From contig NZ_JAHLOF010000006.1 in assembly GCF_018917235.1 (NCBI RefSeq), positions 1 to 64,000 on the forward strand: 64,000 nt of DNA. Reading direction: 5' to 3'. Below, one piece after another: positions 41,793 to 50,140 of the stretch (the first letter of the stretch is position 1; each line of letters starts with the position of its first letter). The translations under genes were made by a program, and so were the position numbers. The stretch is from Metaclostridioides mangenotii. GTDB taxonomy: Bacteria; Bacillota; Clostridia; Peptostreptococcales; Peptostreptococcaceae. The notes beneath the pieces were generated by a model. It was given only the letters and a program-made list of their open reading frames with translations, had not been told where the DNA came from and did not search any database.

Positions 41793-43226
41793 TTAATCAA
41801 CCATTACTCCATTTAGAGAAAATGTTCTAGCTTCTGTTATTTTTACGCGTACCAATTTACCAATCAGATCTTTATTCCCACCATCAAAGTTAACTAATTT
41901 ATTTTGTCTAGTTCTACCTGAAAGTTTTTCTTCATTGTTTTTACTTCTACCCTCAACCAAAACCTCTACAACTTTTCCTTTATATGAATCATTGATTTCT
42001 GCTGATATCTTATTTACTGAATCCAGAACTCTTTGGAATCTCTTATGGACTATATCTTCTGGTATTTGATCTTCCATTTCAGCTGCAGGTGTTCCCTTAC
42101 GTTTCGAATAAATAAAAGTAAAAGCAGAATCATATTTTACTTTTTCAATTACATCTATAGTATCATCGATATCTTCATCCGTTTCACCAGGAAATCCAAT
42201 CATTAAATCTGTTGAAAATGATATATCTGGAACTTCTCTCTTAGCTTTTTCTATTATCTCTAAGTAGTATTCTTTTGTATAGTGTCTATTCATCTTTTTA
42301 AGAAGTTTTGTACTTCCTATTTGTATTGGTAAATGTAGATATTCACATACTTTCTCACAATCTCGTATTGCATATATTACTTCATCAGATATATCCTTTG
42401 GATGAGATGTCATAAATCTAATTCTATCTAAGCCTTCTATATCATTAACCATTCTAAGAAGCTCAGCAAATGTAATTTTACTATCTAGTGTTTTTCCATA
42501 TGAATCTACATTTTGTCCAAGAAGAGTTACTTCTTTTGTACCATTTGCTACTAAAGTTTTTATTTCATCAATTATATCTTCTGGTGTTCTACTTCTCTCT
42601 CTACCTCTTGTATAAGGAACTATACAGTATGTACAGAAGTTGTTACACCCGTACATTATATTTACAAAAGCTTTTAGCTCAAACTTTCTGTTACTTTTTA
42701 GTCCTTCAACTACTTCTCCATCAACATCCCAGACATCTACTAGAGTCTTCTCTCTTTTCATTGTCTCTGTTAACATCTCTGGGAATTTATATAAATTATG
42801 TGTCCCGAATATTAAGTCTACATGTTTATATTTCTTCTTAATTTCTTCAACTATATGGGGTTGTTGCATCATGCAACCACATACTACTATTTTCATATCT
42901 GGATTTTTTTCTTTCTGTGACTTTAAATGTCCCAAATTACCATATACTTTTAGCTCTGCATTTTCCCTAACTGCACATGTGTTGTAAATTATAAGATCAG
43001 CCTCTGATGAATCTTCAGTTGCATCATAACCCATAGCATTTAACATTGCTAGTAACTTTTCTGAGTCGTGTTCATTCATCTGACATCCGTATGTAACTGA
43101 AAACACGAGTTTTCTTTCTCCTGTTCGGTTGAAATAGTCTTCATTTATTCTATGCATTGCTTCTATATATTTATCTTGTTCTTCTACTTTTTCTATAGGA
43201 AGATTAATTTGTTTTCTTTTACTCAT
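41793..43226 (-). CDS. miaB: tRNA-2-methylthio-N6-dimethylallyladenosine synthase
   Basis: VTYGCQMNEHDSEKL; MYGCNNFCTYCIVPYTRGRERSR; GFPGETDED. Confidence 0.97.
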   Translation of the reverse strand: MSKRKQINLPIEKVEEQDKYIEAMHRINEDYFNRTGERKLVFSVTYGCQMNEHDSEKLLAMLNAMGYDATEDSSEADLIIYNTCAVRENAELKVYGNLGHLKSQKEKNPDMKIVVCGCMMQQPHIVEEIKKKYKHVDLIFGTHNLYKFPEMLTETMKREKTLVDVWDVDGEVVEGLKSNRKFELKAFVNIMYGCNNFCTYCIVPYTRGRERSRTPEDIIDEIKTLVANGTKEVTLLGQNVDSYGKTLDSKITFAELLRMVNDIEGLDRIRFMTSHPKDISDEVIYAIRDCEKVCEYLHLPIQIGSTKLLKKMNRHYTKEYYLEIIEKAKREVPDISFSTDLMIGFPGETDEDIDDTIDVIEKVKYDSAFTFIYSKRKGTPAAEMEDQIPEDIVHKRFQRVLDSVNKISAEINDSYKGKVVEVLVEGRSKNNEEKLSGRTRQNKLVNFDGGNKDLIGKLVRVKITEARTFSLNGVMVD

Positions 43227-43548
43227 TGTCTTTCGTCTCCTTAGTTTTTGCTAATTTTCACATTAGATTATTATATCAAATTAGAGTCGATTACTCAAAT
43301 CGAAAAAAATAAAAAAAGATAAATATACAGTAAAGTATTACTAATCTTATACTACATTGTCAATAGAGAAAACGCCTCCTACATTTCCGCTATTAACATT
43401 GGTATGATTCCTTTTTCATCGAATATATCCATACTATTACCTCTTAAGGATAGTATCATCAATGAAGTGATTTTAAGCATTTATTCTAATAAGTATCTAC
43501 AACTTAAATTAGAACATATATATGTAATAAATCATTTAGGAGGTTATT

Positions 43549-44046
43549 ATGTACGAAAACTTTTTCCCAGATTCGGTTCCTATTGAACTGAAGAATACAA
43601 TAGATATGCTTGGTGAATCTATAATAACTAAAGAAAGACATTTACAATTTTTTCAATGGTTACTTGATCATGTTAGAATAGCAGAACTTTCTCCTATACC
43701 TTCTCTTTCTCTAGCTCAGGCTAAAGAGGTAATAACACTTTTAGAATCTATAAGAGATGAAGAGTTAAAACATGCTGACATACTGCATAATATGTATTTT
43801 CGGCTTGCAGGTACTTACGCTCCATTATATGATGGTGCCTTTTATCCACCCAAAAATCTTATTTCAGGACTAGAAAACGCTCTTGTAGAAAATTTAGAAT
43901 CCGTTAAAAAATATAAAATCACAATGAATAGATTGCAATATCCTAATGATAGAGATTTGATTTCAAGTATAATATCTGATGAACTAAATCATGTTGACTT
44001 ATATAATTCTTTACTTATGCAATTTGTAAACCTTAATATAGAATAA
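43549..44046 (+). CDS. Ferritin-like protein, probably spore-coat associated (paralogue 1)
   Basis: Two ExxH motifs (RDEELKHADIL and SDELNHVDL) in a helical frame; RBS aggagg; paralogous to 47958..48482. Confidence 0.7.
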   Translation: MYENFFPDSVPIELKNTIDMLGESIITKERHLQFFQWLLDHVRIAELSPIPSLSLAQAKEVITLLESIRDEELKHADILHNMYFRLAGTYAPLYDGAFYPPKNLISGLENALVENLESVKKYKITMNRLQYPNDRDLISSIISDELNHVDLYNSLLMQFVNLNIE

Positions 44047-44456
44047 ATATCAAAATAGAGTAGCAATTTAACTACTCTTATGTTTACTATCAACATATAT
44101 TTACTATCTTTTTACCAATCAACTATTTTTCAAATCATTGAGAATAATTTTCATTAAATAACACTTTCTCAACATAAATTTCATATTATATATCAGTGGA
44201 CAAGAATATAATCCGCTAAAGTTATCATTTCATTTATACACTTCCTTCAAAGTAAATAAAATTATTGACTATCTCCTACAGTTAGTTTTATGTATATTTT
44301 ATTAACTCCTATATTGTTAGAGCGAAGGTATAGTAATTTAAAACATGCCATCTTACTAGGTTTAATAGGATGGCATGCTCTTTTAGATTACATTATTTTT
44401 CTAGATTCCAACCACTCTACTACTATCATATAGGTATCTTTAAAGTCTTTACATAC

Positions 44457-44623
44457 AAGATTAGTTATGCCAATATCGAACAAGGTTTTTATTTAGTTCT
44501 ATCGAGAGATTTATTCACATGTATACAATTCCATTGTATACAACTAAAAGTAATTAAAACTATAATGTTTTGATTACCAAATTATTATTATAGATATTCA
44601 TTTTTCAGTATAATATCTAATTA
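44457..44623 (+). pseudogene. Decayed third copy of the ferritin-like paralogue
   Basis: Nucleotide similarity to 48211-48390 (tatgccaatatc.aacaaggtttttattt..gttc...cgagagatttatt.aca; gattaccaaattatta.tatagat...tttcagtataat) but frameshifts and stops. Confidence 0.75.
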
Positions 44624-44690
44624 AAAGGGGTGTGACTTTATTAATAGATGTGATACAATACAATCATAAAATTAGATTGGAGGTATTAGT

Positions 44691-44774
44691 ATGAAAGAAA
44701 TTAGGAAAATGAAGGCAGTTTCTACCTCACATACTAATAGAAAGGATGTGATAAAATTATTAAAGGAGAAATAA
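44691..44774 (+). CDS. Short ORF upstream of the Vat-like gene (possible leader peptide or gene remnant)
   Basis: gattggaggtattagt-ATG; MKEIRKMKAVSTSHTNRKDVIKLLKEK*; its end contains the Vat RBS, stop 4 nt before the next ATG. Confidence 0.45.
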   Translation: MKEIRKMKAVSTSHTNRKDVIKLLKEK

Positions 44775-44778
44775 AAAA

Positions 44779-45441
44779 ATGAAAAATATACCAAACCCCA
44801 ATGAAATTTTCCCAAATGAATATAAAACTTCTTGTTTTATTAAAAATGTAATAACTGCTCCCAATATTTTTATTGGTGAATATACTTATTATGACGATTC
44901 TGCAGATCCAACAGCGTTTGAAAAAAATAATGTACTTTTTAATTATCCAGAATTTGGAGATAAATTAGTTATTGGAAAGTTCTGTTCAATTGCAAGTGGA
45001 ACCAAATTCATTATGGGTTCAGCAAATCACAGAATTAGTAGCGTTACAGCATATCCATTCAATATATTTGGTGGAGAATGGACCAAAGTTACTCCACCCC
45101 ATATGTCTCAACTTCCTGTAAAAGGAGATACTATAATTGGCAATGACGTATGGATTGGTCGTGAAAGCATAATAATGCCAGGTGTTAAAATTGGAGATGG
45201 TGCCATTATTGCCGCTTACTCTGTAGTAACAAAGGATGTAGAACCATATAGTTTAGTGGGCGGAAATCCAGCAAAGTTTATTAAGAAAAGATTTGATAAT
45301 GATTTAATTGAAATGTTATTGCAAGTAAAATGGTGGGACTATGAACAAAAAGATTTAGTAGAATTACTTCCTATGTTATGTAACTGTAACTTAGAAGAAG
45401 TTAAAAAAGAGTTACGAATAATAATACAAAATAGTAAATAA
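44779..45441 (+). CDS. Vat-like hexapeptide-repeat xenobiotic acetyltransferase (streptogramin A acetyltransferase family)
   Basis: GEYTYYDDSADPTAFEKNNVLFNYPEFGDKLVIGKFCSIASGTKFIMGSANHRISSVTAYPFNIFGGEW; IIGNDVWIGRESIIMPGVKIGDGAIIAAYSVVTKDVEPYSLVGGNPAKFIKKRF. Confidence 0.88.
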   Translation: MKNIPNPNEIFPNEYKTSCFIKNVITAPNIFIGEYTYYDDSADPTAFEKNNVLFNYPEFGDKLVIGKFCSIASGTKFIMGSANHRISSVTAYPFNIFGGEWTKVTPPHMSQLPVKGDTIIGNDVWIGRESIIMPGVKIGDGAIIAAYSVVTKDVEPYSLVGGNPAKFIKKRFDNDLIEMLLQVKWWDYEQKDLVELLPMLCNCNLEEVKKELRIIIQNSK

Positions 45442-45480
45442 GAAAATGGGTAGCAATTAAGCTACCCTATTATTTTACAT

Positions 45481-45700
45481 TAATTTCCTAACTTCCTACC
45501 ACTCAATAACTAGTCTATAAGTCTCCTTAAAGTAGTTTCCCACAAACTTAGTTACATTATCAGGGAACTTCTCTAATCCCTGGAAGCTCCACCACCTATA
45601 GCGTAAGCATTTCTACACTTGTATTGTAATCTGCAATATATACTATAGTTAAGCGTACTTCCGCCTGCTCCTAATATATAGCATACTTCATAACCAAAAA
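45481..45700 (-). pseudogene. Remnant of an unidentified gene ending in a conserved ...VVEWLExRKxM-type C-terminus
   Basis: Reverse strand: YRWWSFQGLEKFPDNVTKFVGNYFKETYRLVIEW*EVRKLM* with frameshifts; matching tails at 44390-44440 and 49925-49975. Confidence 0.5.
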
Positions 45701-45855
45701 AAGAAAAGACCTAGAGATAATATAAGTCTAAGGGGATTGCATCAGTTGGCAAAAGACCAAAATTCCACATCTCTTTTAACTATAAAACACTTAAAAGGGC
45801 TCAGACACTTATTTATCTCAGCCCTACATACAATAGTAAATTCCTTTGTATTTTA

Positions 45856-46026
45856 TTAGCTCTTCTTGTTATCTTGAATATTATTTGCTTTATTGTGTCC
45901 TGCCTTTGCTTTACCCTGTATTTCTGGAACAGGCTCTACATCATTCTTTTTTATTTTCATTTTTTTATTGCTTTCTGTTCCGTGCGGATCCTTTGGATCC
46001 GGTCTTTTCATGCCTGCTTTAGCCAT
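45856..46026 (-). CDS. Small hydrophilic protein (56 aa)
   Basis: MAKAGMKRPDPKDPHGTESNKKMKIKKNDVEPVPEIQGKAKAGHNKANNIQDNKKS*; absent from ORF track. Confidence 0.65.
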   Translation of the reverse strand: MAKAGMKRPDPKDPHGTESNKKMKIKKNDVEPVPEIQGKAKAGHNKANNIQDNKKS

Positions 46027-46179
46027 AATTCACCATCCCGTATAAATAATTTCGTACGCTATTATCATTAGCCGTTGATTAGGTTTCTATACCTGCAGAC
46101 TACACAATTAGATTTCTGAATAAAATCCTCTACTCTGCAAATAATAAATCTACAAATAATAAAATGAAGGAGAATAATC

Positions 46180-46329
46180 ATGGCTAAAGATTCACAACTT
46201 GATCCAAAACCAATCCGTAAACAAAAATCAAAAGGTGGCCCGACTATGGCAGAGAGCGCATTAGACGGTGAAAGCCGTAACGCAAAGAAGCAGTCTGGTA
46301 GTCGCCATAAACCCGGTAACGATAAATAA
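46180..46329 (+). CDS. Small hydrophilic protein (49 aa)
   Basis: aaggagaataatc-ATG; MAKDSQLDPKPIRKQKSKGGPTMAESALDGESRNAKKQSGSRHKPGNDK*. Confidence 0.7.
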   Translation: MAKDSQLDPKPIRKQKSKGGPTMAESALDGESRNAKKQSGSRHKPGNDK

Positions 46330-46356
46330 TAAATTTCTTACAAAGGAGCAAATTAT

Positions 46357-46596
46357 ATGAATCGTGATAAACTAATAGACGAGATAAAAAACGAATATGC
46401 CAAAATAGCCGCTTCTGAATCCCAAGAGCATTTCAACCAAACTACAACTGATATGACACCAGAAGCTTATTATGAAAACATATTAGACAAAGCCATCAAT
46501 GAAATTAGCAAAGGAACTTTTGATGATTTTAAATCTGGAGAGGAAATAGTAACAGCTATTGCAAATGATAAAACTTTACTTTCAGATTGGAAGTAA
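46357..46596 (+). CDS. Small acidic hypothetical protein (79 aa)
   Basis: ORF track; caaaggagcaa RBS; follows the 49-aa ORF. Confidence 0.75.
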   Translation: MNRDKLIDEIKNEYAKIAASESQEHFNQTTTDMTPEAYYENILDKAINEISKGTFDDFKSGEEIVTAIANDKTLLSDWK

Positions 46597-46627
46597 TCTA
46601 GTCACTAATTAACTGCAAATGGAAACC

Positions 46628-46657
46628 GCAGTCCACTTTTATAAGGGACTGCGGTAT
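46628..46657 (+). terminator. Terminator-like hairpin
   Basis: accgcagtccacttttataagggactgcggt. Confidence 0.6.
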
Positions 46658-46768
46658 CATACTTGGTTTAATATCATAAAAATCCATTCTTACTGAATCT
46701 TTCTGATATTCACTAAATTATTTAATACTATGTTCTAAGCTTAATTTTAGATTTCTCTTTGTAGTTAC

Positions 46769-46890
46769 TTAGTTTCCTATACTTTTGACAGGAGTTATAG
46801 ACTCAAATTCAGATACTGAATTGTCATATCCATGTGCAAATGGCCAAAGTTCCTCTCCTCTTTTACCTAATATCCTTCTTATAAAGCTCG
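46769..46890 (-). pseudogene. Relic of a Y-family DNA polymerase (DinB/UvrX-like)
   Basis: Reverse strand SFIRRILGKRGEELWPFAHGYDNSVSEFESITPVKSIGN*, similar to the ...GxxGxxLWxFAxGxDxSPV...PVKSIGNS region; flanks not coding. Confidence 0.6.
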
Positions 46891-46937
46891 AAGCTGAAAT
46901 GAAGTTGCAATAGTTTTACTTATGACATGAATTTATC

Positions 46938-47374
46938 CTATGTCAATTCCTTACCCATTATCGCTAAGTAACCAAAGTCTTCAAAACCTTATAAAATTTA
47001 TATGATGGAAATTCTCTTTCGGTATTTAAAATTATCCCGTTGATTCCTTCTTTTTTTATATCTATTTCAATTTCTTTTAAAAATTCACTACCAATACCTT
47101 TGTTTTGTAAACTATGATTTATACAAAATTCATCTATATAGTATTCTAAACCTTTTATCCAAGGTTTTCTCATTCCAATACTTAATCCTTGGATTTTTCC
47201 ATCAATTATAGCAACATAACCTAAAAAATAATTATTATAAAAATGGTGTTTAAAAAAAGATATAACCTGGTCTCTTGATTCATACACATCATTCCAAGGC
47301 TCTTTAGAAAAGGTTGAAATAAATAAGTCAACACAATCTTTTATCATATATTCTTCTAATTTTTTAACTATCAT
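46938..47374 (-). pseudogene. Frameshifted GNAT acetyltransferase
   Basis: ORF 46964..47374 ends ...SYKFYKVLKTLVT*, but the alternative frame past 46990 reads GFEDFGYLAIMGKELT*, the expected GNAT C-terminus. Confidence 0.75.
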
Positions 47375-47957
47375 ATCTTCTGTCTTTACTCCTTATTTTT
47401 ATTTAAGTTAAAATATTACAGTCAATATAAAGTATATATTTACTTGAAATTATAACCTTATTTACATTATTATAGCAGTAAAATAGGAAAATGTTTACAC
47501 TATTCTCTACACTTATATTGATTAATAATGTATTTAATTAACAACTCTATATCTATGAAATTAATTATGGCAATAAAAAACACCCGCTTGGGATACGGAT
47601 GTTTTTAGGTCTGAACATTGGAATCATCTTGCCTTTTGATTTTATCAAATCTCATACACATTATAACAATTAGTTATGTTAATTTTGTTAACAAAAAGTT
47701 AAATATCCTTTGTTATAATGTATTTCTATATAACCTACTTTTAGAATTCATTAACCCTATATTTGTCGAGGATCAGCAGCCTCTTGCTTTTATGCTATTA
47801 ATATTGGCTTAGTACCTTTTTCATCGAATACAACCATACTATAAGCCTCTTAATTTTAATATGGTCAAACATGAATAATTTTAAGCTTCTTTTTATAAAT
47901 GTATCAAAAAAATTATTTAACACATATATCTATATTAAAACATTTAGGAGGTTTATT

Positions 47958-48482
47958 ATGTATCAAAATATTTACCCAAATCCTATTCAATTGCAAAATT
48001 CAATAAATTTGATACAGGATACAATAAACTCTATGGAGCAAGATTTTCTTTTATATAATTGGTTAAGTGATAAAATGCCTATTTCAGAATTTCAAACATT
48101 ACCCTCACCTAATGCTGAAGAATTATATGATATTCTAGAAATAATTGAAACACTAAAAAACGATAACATCAATAATAGAAATTTGTTGAAAGAAATATAT
48201 TATCAACTGACAGGTACTTATGCCAATATCAAACAAGGTTTTTATTTCGTTCCGCCGAGAGATTTATTTACAGGTATATACGGTTCCATTGTAAAATCTA
48301 CTAAGTATGTAAAGCAACTAGGTCTCATAATGTTTGGATTACCAAATTATTACTATAGAGATGCACTTTTCAGTATAATTTCTGATGAATTAAATCATGG
48401 AACTTTACTTAATTATGTGTATTCAAAATTAATACGCATTCAAAATGAGCAAAATCTTAATATACCTATACAATTACAATAG
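47958..48482 (+). CDS. Ferritin-like protein, probably spore-coat associated (paralogue 2)
   Basis: Start at MYQNIYPNP after tttaggaggtttatt; SIISDELNHGTLL; similar overall to 43549..44046. Confidence 0.7.
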   Translation: MYQNIYPNPIQLQNSINLIQDTINSMEQDFLLYNWLSDKMPISEFQTLPSPNAEELYDILEIIETLKNDNINNRNLLKEIYYQLTGTYANIKQGFYFVPPRDLFTGIYGSIVKSTKYVKQLGLIMFGLPNYYYRDALFSIISDELNHGTLLNYVYSKLIRIQNEQNLNIPIQLQ

Positions 48483-48555
48483 TTTATATTGTCTGTTGTA
48501 TAAATAAGGCATGAATAATAAAAAACAAGAGTAGCTAAATATGCTACTCTTTTCA

Positions 48556-48700
48556 CTATTCTTTACAATCATTTGATAACTTATATTCTCTAATACCCTT
48601 CAAAACTGGCTGCCTTAATGCACCCTTTTCATTTGGCTATTCTATCTTAATCCAGTCTTTACTCTTTTTACCAAAATGGCGTAGGCTATAAAAGAAACTG
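48556..48700 (-). pseudogene. Relic resembling the C-terminus of an ATP-dependent (LigD-type) DNA ligase
   Basis: Reverse strand SLRHFGKKSKDWIKIE*PNEKGALRQPVLKGIREYKLSNDCKE*, cf. family pattern GKRSxDWxKxK ... GxLRxPVFxGxRxDK. Confidence 0.55.
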
Positions 48701-48804
48701 AATACTTAAAGCAGTAGTTCATTTTAATACTAGTCTTTCTTATTTAAAGCACAACGAAAAATCGCTGTGCTTTAGTTTTTGTTTTGAAAATTAATTTATT
48801 ATAT

Positions 48805-49116
48805 CTACTGTGCTACATATATGATTCTACCTTCTGATCCAGTAATAGTAGGAACTAAGTTTGTAGTGTTTTCAAAAGTGAAGGTTTTGCTTGTATTAGC
48901 CGCAATTGTACCTTCAGCGATCTGACTTACTACAAAAGTCACTTCTCTAGTTAGAGCAGTTCCAGGAGTAGAGTCTGTAAGAAGTGCAGAATAATATATA
49001 TTTGAATTTCCTGCATAATCAAATGCATCAGTATTAGTAAAGGTTATGTCAAAAAATGAATTTGGTTTACTAGGGTCTAAGGGTTCAGCACTAGTTACTG
49101 TTACATTAATTGCCAT
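48805..49116 (-). CDS. Hypothetical beta-rich protein, possible spore-surface component
   Basis: MAINVTVTSAEPLDPSKPNSFFDITFTNTDAFDYAGNSNIYYSALLTD...; RBS aaaaaggaggtg. Confidence 0.65.
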   Translation of the reverse strand: MAINVTVTSAEPLDPSKPNSFFDITFTNTDAFDYAGNSNIYYSALLTDSTPGTALTREVTFVVSQIAEGTIAANTSKTFTFENTTNLVPTITGSEGRIIYVAQ

Positions 49117-49302
49117 AGAAAACACCTCCTTTTTAATAAAATTTTATAAAATCTTGGTTGAATAAGACTTTATAAAATATTATATTCAAACGAGCAGAAA
49201 GAAGTGAAATATGATGAAAAATGTATAAAATAGTAAAAATTAAGACCATTTAGTCTCAATAATACAAAAATTGTATACAATATAGGAAGGAGGTGTAATA
49301 AT

Positions 49303-49869
49303 ATGAGCTTAATAGATTTAAAATGTCAGGAATCAATCAGCTTTTCAAAAGATTGTAACTATATAAATAAGGATAATGAAAATTTACTATTAGGTCGTAG
49401 TGATTACTGTGATTATCTAATCTACTTATATTTTGATTTACTTCCATGCTCTTTTTTAAAAGACATAAAACAGGCTAAGCTTATCCTTTTTAAATTGCCT
49501 CCAAAGTTAAGAAATCAAATTTATTATAGAAATCAGTATGCTAAGTATAGTATATATCCATTGATGGATTTTTTTAGCATTTATTATTGTTGTCTAAATA
49601 TAAAATATAATCAAGAAGTGAATTTCGAAGATAAACATTGCTGTAGCTACTCAGAGGTCGACATAACTTCTATTGTAAAAACTTGGCTAGAGGAAGAAAT
49701 AGAAAATAAAGGCTTATTATTAACGGGAAATATAGATACGCGGGTTATTACCTATGCATCCGATAGATATAGAATAAAAGGAATGCAACCAAGGCTTAGG
49801 TTAATTTATGAGGAAAGTTATATATGCCCACCATTGGAAACAATTGCTTGTAACGTAGAGGTTCATTAA
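49303..49869 (+). CDS. DNRLRE-domain-like protein
   Basis: YLYFDLLPCSFLKDIKQAKLILFKLP...VDITSIVKTWLEEEIENKGLLLTGN...YASDRYRIKGMQPRLRLIYE. Confidence 0.75.
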   Translation: MSLIDLKCQESISFSKDCNYINKDNENLLLGRSDYCDYLIYLYFDLLPCSFLKDIKQAKLILFKLPPKLRNQIYYRNQYAKYSIYPLMDFFSIYYCCLNIKYNQEVNFEDKHCCSYSEVDITSIVKTWLEEEIENKGLLLTGNIDTRVITYASDRYRIKGMQPRLRLIYEESYICPPLETIACNVEVH

Positions 49870-50140
49870 TAAGATATGCCACCTTACCAAGTATAATAAG
49901 GTGGCATGTTATTTTTTCAATCTATATAAATTTTCTATTTTCCAACCACTCAACTACTAAACTATGCGTTGCTGTATAATACAATTTCTAATTTAATACA
50001 ATAATAGCAGATTAAATAATGGGATTTGTGCTTATCGATAAAAAAGACCTAGAAAATTAATCTAAGTAGATATTCGCTATTAGATATATCATGTTTCCGA
50101 TTGTAAAACAGGCAATAAAAATGAAATAGTTTATATAAAT

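Noticed and set aside
42488-42987. Two + strand ORFs antisense to miaB
   Set aside because: Antisense to a conserved core gene.
44370-44573. 67-aa + strand ORF as a real gene
   Set aside because: Part of it is the decayed ferritin-like copy; not an intact product.
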